Shown here piece after piece: positions 57,488-64,000 of a stretch of 64,000 nt of DNA (positions within the stretch are counted from its first letter, which is position 1; the number at the start of each line of letters is the position of its first letter). The translations under genes and the position numbers were made by a program. The DNA is from Guyanagaster necrorhizus (taxonomy: Eukaryota > Basidiomycota > Agaricomycetes > Agaricales > Physalacriaceae), in assembly GCF_019112545.1 (NCBI RefSeq), contig NW_025064915.1, positions 346,627 through 410,626 of the forward strand, written 5' to 3'. The notes beneath the pieces were generated by a model. The model was not told the origin of the DNA, ran no database searches, and was given only the letters and a program-made list of their open reading frames with translations.

Positions 57488-57590
57488 TGGAATCTGCGAG
57501 AGAATTTGAGCAATCCGGCATTCCGGCATGCTGAGTAAGGAAAGAATCCGATATTGAAAGAATTAGATAGAAATTACTGGAAAAGGTGTA
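57488..57590 (+). repeat. Direct repeat unit 1 in the left arm
   Basis: Contains GGAATCTGCGAGAGAATTTG, CATGCTGAGTAAGGAAAGAA and AATTAGATAGAAATT. It resembles 58138-58245 in order and spacing, with the second unit carrying a short extra AAGGAAAGAAG-like insertion. Mirrored at 61947-62049. Confidence 0.75.
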
Positions 57591-58137
57591 GTCTAGTATA
57601 AATATGAGAAGTCAATGGGGAAACTCAGGAGTTTGTAACCCAAAAACTAAAGGTCTTACAAGCACGTACTTTGGATACAGTCCAAATCTGAACACAAACT
57701 ACACTGCTGATCTCCATTTACTGTTCTCTACCTCTTATCGCTATGGCCTCGCAGAACATCAATTCGCTACTCGGATCTGGAAAATGAATGGGTCAAAATT
57801 ACCATGATTAGAAGTTTAATCTCAGCATAATATTACGGCGTGCAGGCATATGGAAGATTGTTTCCGGGGCAATAGAGAAACCAAAGCTTTGCAATGGAAG
57901 GAATTGGAAGGAAGGGAAACAGCAGCAGAGGATAGATTGTACAGATGGGTCATCAGCTTGAAAAGGCACAAGGGCAAGCACACAGACCAAATTTGGAAGG
58001 AAATATTTTAGGACTCGAGATTCGGACAACGAGGCTGAAATTCGAGGAAGTCTAGAGGGCCTACATCAGGATCGGAATTCGAAGAAGTAGAGGGCTTACC
58101 TAAAGACGCTAAAGGTAGAATACCGGCTTGAAGGGAA

Positions 58138-58245
58138 GTGTTGGAATCTCCAAGAGAATTCGAGCAATCCAGCATTCCAGCATGCTGAGTAAGGAAAGAA
58201 GGAAAGAAGCTGAAGGGAATTGAAGGAATTAGATAGAAATATTGA
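58138..58245 (+). repeat. Direct repeat unit 2 in the left arm
   Basis: Contains GGAATCTCCAAGAGAATTCG, CATGCTGAGTAAGGAAAGAA and AATTAGATAGAAAT. With unit 1 it brackets about 550 bp (57591-58137), which could be a mobile segment with terminal direct repeats. Mirrored at 61292-61399. Confidence 0.75.
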
Positions 58246-58864
58246 TATGAATTGCATCCCAAATAGGTTTTCTAAGAAATGGTGTGATCGAATGAGCCAG
58301 CACCGGGCCCTCATTTGGATACGTACAAAATCTTTTCCCTGTTGCCCTGAGCACCATGACGGAACCGTTGGTCGCATCCACTCATTCATTTTCATTTCAA
58401 TGGCATATCTTTACCAGGCCTTTCGAAGCCCAGTAAAAGAAAGATGTCGGTGAACAAACTCACGGTTTCTTGATCTGCTCAAGGCTCATCTATCCACTTG
58501 AATTAATGTGACATAAAAAAGGGTCGATTTCCCCCTGACAGCCTAGATTTCCGACTCATGAACAGCAACACGGGAAAGATGTAGGCCCGTTACATATGCG
58601 AAACGTACCACCTGGTATCAGATGTCCTCCTGACCTAGTCGCAGGCTGCATTTTCTTGATGACTGTTGACATGAAAAGAGTTATGCTACTTTACCTAACA
58701 AATGCAGAACACAACGAACTCCTTCAAGAGTCGAGTGGAAGGGTTCGTAGCACCTAGGCTGACAGGGTACATCGCCATACATTTGGTGTTGCGCGCGAAA
58801 ACGATCGAGATGGTAAAGTGCTTTCTGATCCTTGTTGGCTGGATCGAAGCATCCGCCGAGCTGG

Positions 58865-59480
58865 ACCCTAAAAAGGATGGTATGAGAAGGCTCACTGTGG
58901 AGATACGGTAATACTCAGTCTCTATAGAAAGGGAACGTGATCAAATGGAAAGATATGATCACCCGGAGCAAGCAGCTCCACCTGTCAAATACTCGAAACG
59001 CTACCACGGGACAGGCTCAGGTTCAAGCTCTGTACAGGAACAAAAGAAAATATCGTTGATCGTATGGGCATGTGTTGCGTTCCGCAAAGAGCTGCAGAGA
59101 TATCTTAAAATAAACAGGCATCCAAGCGAACCCGGTATTGGCGATGGTTTCACAACTCTGTCCTAGTATAGTTAGAAATCGAACTGACATTTGTCGCGAC
59201 AAGAATGACATCTGGCACTGCACGAGCGTGGGCACCTGAGGGTAGAACCCTTGACCAGAGTGAAATAAAAGAATCCCAACGTTACCTGTGTCCACTGTTG
59301 CATCTCGGAAAAACACATTTCAGGCTGAAGAAAGAAGCAAAAGAGATCAATTGATAGAAATGCATACAACATGGACAATTGCCCACGAGAAACGGCGTGG
59401 CGAGCATACTAATCTTTCCCCGAAAATATTCGCCTGTAGATTCCCTTCGGTGATCCATCTAGAAAACACATAAACATACG
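58865..59480. other. Left part of palindrome spacer, no gene recognised
   Basis: Unique sequence between the arms. ORFs 58945-59166 and 59288-59473 have no recognisable motif. CpG-rich. Confidence 0.5.
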
Positions 59481-59489
59481 GTAGAAAGA

Positions 59490-60270
59490 CGGAAGGGAAA
59501 TGAAGAGACTTGCTTCATTTTCATCGACCTTCAGAGCTTTGACGTGGAGCGTGGCGACATATCTCACATCAGCGTATACAGGTGACATTGTCTCCTCCAG
59601 CTTGCCACTGATGAGATTGTATATATCCTGGGATGAGGTATTCAAGGCCGACAGGTCAGCAGGCAGGACAAGGGGACCATATATCATGGTAGCTAAATGG
59701 AGAATGAATGGAGCGGCAGTGGAGATAGTGTAAGGACGTGCGTACGATTCATTACGGTAATGCGTATCTCAGGATGCTCGCGGCCAAATTCAAAGGCGGC
59801 CTCTTCGGCGATTTTCTTGGAAACAGCGTAAACAGCCATTCCAGGAAGCGCGCTAGAAACAGCCTGCTCGTAGGTTAAGGGGTTCCCGGTGTCTCAGTGA
59901 GTCTATATTGCTACCCTGACAGAACCGCTGTGCCATACCAGTCCTCTGCAGTATAGGTATAGTCACGCCAAAGACCTGAATCAGAGGGTCACACAGATCG
60001 ATGGTAAACTGATACAGGCAGCTTACCAACCTTGGTTGGGTCAACGACTGCAGCGATGCTTCCTGTTACAATAACACGTCGGACACCATGCTTGAGACAT
60101 GCTTCCAGAACCTTGACCGTCCCCTGCCTCGCAGGATCAAGAAGGTCCTTTTCAGGATCGTCTACACTCCGGAAGAAAGGCGACACCACGTGAATAACGG
60201 CACTTATACCTTGGGCGAAGGTAGACTGGCATTGAAAGCTTTCTAAGACGCTCATATGACAAGGGAGCTC
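59490..60270 (-). pseudogene. NAD(P)-dependent epimerase/dihydroflavonol reductase-like protein, broken
   Basis: Minus-strand exons: about 60270-60027 (ISAVIHVVSPFFRSVDDPEK, LLDPARQGTVKVLEACLKHG, VRRVIVTGSIAAVVDPTKVG), 59975 to about 59940 (RDYTYTAEDW), about 59885-59746 (NPLTYEQAV, MAVYAVSKKIAEEAAFEFGR with the Y-x-x-x-K catalytic pair) and 59692 to about 59560 (NPTMIYGPLVLPADLSALNT). Extended short-chain reductases use NAD(P)H on keto or aldehyde substrates. The N-terminal Rossmann GxxGxxG motif is missing, replaced by a tautomerase fragment. The acceptor before NPLTYEQ reads GG rather than AG at 59887-59886. The C-terminus is short. So it is probably a pseudogene. Confidence 0.7.
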
Positions 60271-60423
60271 CCTCAATGGGTGATCCGGTGATCGATTCCG
60301 GCGAAGAGGATAACCGCGCAACAGAAGCATGAGGCCCGGCTTCGTAAGGAAAGCTATCGTGATATTATCGCGTGTACGCTCTTCCAAACAGTCCAACCAT
60401 ATCGGTATACACGCGTTGTCCGC

Positions 60424-60603
60424 GTTACCCCTGGCCTTTCCACCGACGAAATAACCTTGTCTGGGAACCTCGACAAAGAGAACTACGACGTAGAACTCGG
60501 GGAGGCCCCTTCTGGCGTATAGGTTCGTGATATGTTTGGCCAGAGCTTGCTTGTCCTCGTTTGAGTAAAGGTTAGGGGGTACATAGAATCGATGAAGAGG
60601 TAT
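60424..60603 (-). pseudogene. Tautomerase_3-like fragment fused in frame to the reductase
   Basis: Minus strand reads PLHRFYVPPNLYSNEDKQAL, AKHITNLYARRGLPEFYVVV and FVEVPRQGYFVGGKARGN, the N-terminal half of the fungal putative oxalocrotonate tautomerase family. In that family the chain normally starts Met-Pro, the Pro being the catalytic base; here the codon before Pro is ATA (60603-60601), so the start is lost and Pro cannot become N-terminal. The open frame runs on without a stop into the reductase fragment (60705 to 59989). Confidence 0.65.
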
Positions 60604-62222
60604 GGTCGCTTCTGAATTTGAGCATCGGTTGCGTGTTTCCTTCGTTTTAAGTGTCTTTAATGTCTCACATACCCAGCTCGGCGGATGCTTCGATCCAGCC
60701 AACAAGGATCGGAAAGCACTTTACCATTTAGATCGTTTTCGCGCGTAACACCAAATGTATGGCGATGTACCCTGTCAGCCTAGGTGCTACGAACCCTTCC
60801 ACTCGACTCTTGAAGGAGTTCGTTGTGTTCTGCATTTGTTAGGTAAAGTAGCATAACTCTTTTCATGTCAACAGTCATCAAGAAAATGCAGCCTGCGACT
60901 AGGTCAGGAGGACATCTGATACCAGGTGGTACGTTTCGCATATGTAACGGGCCTACATCTTTCCCGTGTTGCTGTTCATGAGTCGGAAATCTAGGCTGTC
61001 AGGGGGAAATCGACCCTTTTTTATGTCACATTAATTCAAGTGGATAGATGAGCCTTGAGCAGATCAAGAAACCGTGAGTTTGTTCACCGACATCTTTCTT
61101 TTACTGGGCTTCGAAAGGCCTGGTAAAGATATGCCATTGAAATGAAAATGAATGAGTGGATGCGACCAACGGTTCCGTCATGGTGCTCAGGGCAACAGGG
61201 AAAAGATTTTGTACGTATCCAAATGAGGGCCCGGTGCTGGCTCATTCGATCACACCATTTCTTAGAAAACCTATTTGGGATGCAATTCATATCAATATTT
61301 CTATCTAATTCCTTCAATTCCCTTCAGCTTCTTTCCTTCTTTCCTTACTCAGCATGCTGGAATGCTGGATTGCTCGAATTCTCTTGGAGATTCCAACACT
61401 TCCCTTCAAGCCGGTATTCTACCTTTAGCGTCTTTAGGTAAGCCCTCTACTTCTTCGAATTCCGATCCTGATGTAGGCCCTCTAGACTTCCTCGAATTTC
61501 AGCCTCGTTGTCCGAATCTCGAGTCCTAAAATATTTCCTTCCAAATTTGGTCTGTGTGCTTGCCCTTGTGCCTTTTCAAGCTGATGACCCATCTGTACAA
61601 TCTATCCTCTGCTGCTGTTTCCCTTCCTTCCAATTCCTTCCATTGCAAAGCTTTGGTTTCTCTATTGCCCCGGAAACAATCTTCCATATGCCTGCACGCC
61701 GTAATATTATGCTGAGATTAAACTTCTAATCATGGTAATTTTGACCCATTCATTTTCCAGATCCGAGTAGCGAATTGATGTTCTGCGAGGCCATAGCGAT
61801 AAGAGGTAGAGAACAGTAAATGGAGATCAGCAGTGTAGTTTGTGTTCAGATTTGGACTGTATCCAAAGTACGTGCTTGTAAGACCTTTAGTTTTTGGGTT
61901 ACAAACTCCTGAGTTTCCCCATTGACTTCTCATATTTATACTAGACTACACCTTTTCCAGTAATTTCTATCTAATTCTTTCAATATCGGATTCTTTCCTT
62001 ACTCAGCATGCCGGAATGCCGGATTGCTCAAATTCTCTCGCAGATTCCAAGAAATACAGTACAAGTACCGTGAAAAGGTATGGTACTGACGGATACTCGC
62101 TTCCACCCAGCACCACATCCTGTCCCGGTATTCCTCAAACGTGCGCATTGCCAGTCAGGACGGACCATTATTACTCGACCAGATGACTATCGTACATGGG
62201 GATAACAGAGAGGACGAAAACG

Positions 62223-62229
62223 TATAAAA
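62223..62229 (+). promoter_or_regulatory. TATA box of the right hydrophobin gene
   Basis: TATAAAA in CGTATAAAAGAGAGG, 73-79 bp before ATG 62302, a usual distance for highly expressed fungal genes. Confidence 0.65.
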
Positions 62230-62301
62230 GAGAGGTGAGTTTACCGGGTATGACCAAGTCGAACAGCCCTCACAGTTGTACAGCTTAACCTCAGTTTCAT
62301 A

Positions 62302-62810
62302 ATGTTTGTTCGTCTCTCTGCTTTTACTCTCCTGGCTTTGCCTCTCCTTGCGACCGCCACTGTCCTTCCCCGGCAAGACACTTGTGCTTCCGGTAGCGCG
62401 CAGTGCTGCAATTCTGTCCAGAGTGTGAGTTGACCTGCGCTACTCATCTATACGATCACGCTGGGGAGCTAAACGATTGAATTGTGATAGCCCAGTGACC
62501 TGAGTAGCGCTGTTCAGACCCTCTTGGGCCTCCTCGGGATCGCCCTCAGCAGCATCACCGCTGATCTGTAGGTTTTCACGTACTAAATCGTGTCTTCTGC
62601 TTTGCTGAGTACGTTCATCGCAGCGGTGTTACCTGCAGCCCCATCACTGGCATTGGCGCTGGTGGCACCGACTGCTCCGACCAACCTGTCTGCTGTACAG
62701 ACAACAGCTACGTGAGTAATTCGACCTCGGAAATGATTGCATGCATACTTATCCACGAACAGAACGGCGTTGTTGCTCTGGGCTGCACCCCCATCAATGT
62801 TGGCCTCTAA
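62302..62810 (+). CDS. Class I hydrophobin, right copy
   Basis: Exons 62302-62424, 62491-62567, 62624-62711, 62763-62810; 111 aa. Starts [20 protein letters not shown], cysteine blocks [34 protein letters not shown] and [11 protein letters not shown]. After signal cleavage the mature form probably begins near residue 20-26 (a PRQ site follows). Same gene as 56727-57235 but on the other strand, so the two are transcribed away from each other, about 5.07 kb between start codons. Start chosen because it is the only ATG giving a signal peptide, with a TATA box 73 bp upstream. Confidence 0.95.
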
Positions 62811-63721
62811 GGGAATCTTCTACAAGTGCTCGGGAGTGATTTAAATGTATCGGTGATATTGTATTCATTTGTTGGACAAGTAGACAGATCGAGAAATCAA
62901 TACCGCTGGATAAGGAACATATATGTTATGAAGAACTCGAACATCCGACGCGAGATCTGAACGAAGCGTCCTGAGAAAAGAAAAAATGTGGGTAATTCTG
63001 GTACCAATGTTCCGTATCCATACACTACCGGTGTCTGTAGATGAAACGAAGGAAATAAAAAAGAGGCAGCGACAACAGAACGTGAACCAACGACCAGTGC
63101 ATGAAGAGCCCATGGAACTCTCCCTCACTTCTCAAAGAGTTCAAAATCACAACAACGCCTTCTGGCCGTAGATTGTAAGAATATAACAAAGTCTTCGCAG
63201 AAGATGAAACGGTATTTCTTCACGGTGAAGTGTACGCTGACACAGTTGGCACCTTAAGGACGGGAGTCGTTGCTCCTGGGCTCGCGGGCTCTCGACAATA
63301 AACATGCGCACTTTCGCCGTCTCTTCACTGTCACAGACCAGTATCTATCTTTCCGACACCAAGAGGCGCTACAATGGCAGTAGAGACATAGCGATGAATG
63401 GAAGATATTCTATCCATATCAGAAAAAGAATCTCCGAGTCGACAGTATAAGTGACTCAAGGTGTTTTCCTGTTGTTCTTTCGAGATACTGAGCAGTAGCA
63501 GGACTAGACAATAATAAAAGGGCCAGAAAACTAAGGTTGCCAGTAAACCGACGCGACGATATGGAGCAGCTGCGATGTCATTTGATCGTCGTTGTCGATG
63601 GTGAATAAGCTTGTTGTGTCTTGTTGGTGCTTGCCATTAGGTGAAATCTCTGGAATGACGGCCCCCGAGTAGTGTAACACTGGTATCTTTCTTCAATCTG
63701 GTCGCCTTCAAGACTGTAGAG
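62811..63721. other. 3' flank of the right hydrophobin, mirror of 55816-56726
   Basis: No gene recognised; the 60-90-codon ORFs (62865-63128, 62986-63171) are overlapping and without motifs. Contains the mirror of the candidate copia LTR (63174-63679). Confidence 0.5.
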
Positions 63722-64000
63722 TTAATAAAACCTTGATATTGATATCATTTTAAGAGAATTGTCTTTCCTCCAGGTCGCGTAGATAACGGATACGCGCGTC
63801 GCGGGGTAACAGTTTCGTGAAACTATTGGCAGGGTTCGTGTTTCCTCGAATAAATTCGACCTTAAGATTGTCACTCTTAATGAGGTCCCATATGTAGTGC
63901 TGGCAGATGGCATATATACTTCACCTTTCAGTGGGATTTTGTGGTTTTAGTCAAGGAACCCCCCCCCAGATTATCACCATACAGCAGACCGGGGCAAGGC
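63722..64000 (-). pseudogene. Copia pol 3' end, mirrored copy, cut by window end
   Basis: Reverse complement of 55537-55815, with two mismatches (at mirror positions of 55768 and 55775). It carries the same stop, frameshift and nine-base homopolymer (C9 here) at 63958-63966. Confidence 0.85.

Larger units (their letters stand above)
55537..58864. repeat. Left arm of a 3.3-kb inverted repeat (palindrome)
   Basis: Every feature here has a mirror at coordinate 119537 minus x: ORFs 55624/63913, 56409/63128, 57090/62447, 57808/61729 and 58220/61317 all give that sum, so there is no net insertion or deletion over 3.3 kb. Mismatches I found: 55768, 55775 near the outer end and 58791, 58807, 58809, 58826 near the inner end. 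The inner boundary is GAGCTGG/58864. The outer limit is set by the window, not by loss of homology. Confidence 0.95.
57236..58864. other. Hydrophobin upstream region and inner part of left arm
   Basis: 1.6 kb upstream of the left hydrophobin. ORFs of 60-99 codons exist on both strands (57604-57807, 58096-58395, 58702-58911) but have no recognisable motif, and are probably chance. It holds a diverged direct repeat (see 57488-57590 and 58138-58245). Confidence 0.5.
60673..64000. repeat. Right arm of the inverted repeat (palindrome), cut by window end
   Basis: Reverse complement of 55537-58864. Inner boundary at 60673, outer end beyond 64000. It carries the plus-strand hydrophobin gene and, at 63722-64000, the mirrored copia fragment. 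Confidence 0.95.

Noticed and set aside
55537..64000. Palindromic arms read as a terminal-inverted-repeat DNA transposon
   Set aside because: No transposase is visible in the spacer or arms, arms exceed 3.3 kb and contain complete host genes, and the outer ends are not in view; an inverted duplication is the simpler reading.
1..64000. CRISPR arrays, bacterial operons, tRNA or rRNA genes
   Set aside because: No regularly spaced short repeats, no polycistronic ribosome-site pattern, and no cloverleaf or rRNA core sequence was recognised by eye; the gene structure is eukaryotic.

Overview
The window looks like nuclear DNA of a mushroom-forming basidiomycete (Agaricomycetes). Supporting evidence: an eight-cysteine class I hydrophobin, host genes cut by many canonical 42-67 nt GT-AG introns, chromodomain Ty3/gypsy, Ty1/copia and DIRS-type retrotransposons, and transposon DNA stripped of CpG dinucleotides. 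Genus and species cannot be read from the sequence.

Bases 1 to about 38,000 are a retrotransposon graveyard with almost no CpG. It holds a gypsy 3' half and LTR (1-1262), a gypsy gag-protease half (1263-4878), and a three-level nested insertion: an LTR on the minus strand (4879-5296 plus 13748-13790) contains a plus-strand solo LTR (5297-5362 plus 13341-13742), which in turn contains a complete 8-kb gypsy element on the minus strand (5363-13335, TSD CAGAG). Further right are a minus-strand DIRS-type gag/RT remnant (15.1-17.6 kb), a decayed kinase-like gene (20.46-22.2 kb), a copia 5' half (about 22.6-24.9 kb), and a plus-strand DIRS-type element (24.9-37.5 kb). The DIRS element is split by a second full-length copy of the same gypsy family (25077-34773, TSD GGTAC). 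Both full gypsy copies carry, antisense to gag-pol and next to the 3' LTR, a gene with a conserved 49-nt intron, a coiled-coil region and a cysteine cluster.

At about 38,000 the base composition switches abruptly to CpG-rich DNA. There follow a less damaged copia gag-protease fragment with a 181-bp LTR (38093-39988) sitting in a kinase-like gene fragment, a frameshifted gene resembling the DUF6697 family (40787-41558), an intact 12-exon SAMHD1-type HD phosphohydrolase (43159-45266, 515 aa), an intact 9-exon multi-pass membrane protein of unknown function (47191-49572, 651 aa), and a broken kinase-like gene (50.1-51.3 kb). A second CpG-poor island (about 52.53-55.1 kb) contains another copy of the same kinase pseudogene and a dead copia RNase H fragment.

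From 55,537 to the end of the window lies a large, almost perfect palindrome: arms 55537-58864 and 60673-64000 (3,328 bp each, truncated by the window edge) around a 1,808-bp spacer. Each arm carries one complete class I hydrophobin gene (111 aa), and the two genes are divergently transcribed. The spacer holds a broken, fused tautomerase plus NAD(P)-epimerase/reductase-like gene. The most interesting signals are the hydrophobin palindrome, the spliced antisense gene of the gypsy family, and the nested insertions that record successive invasions and CpG-directed decay.
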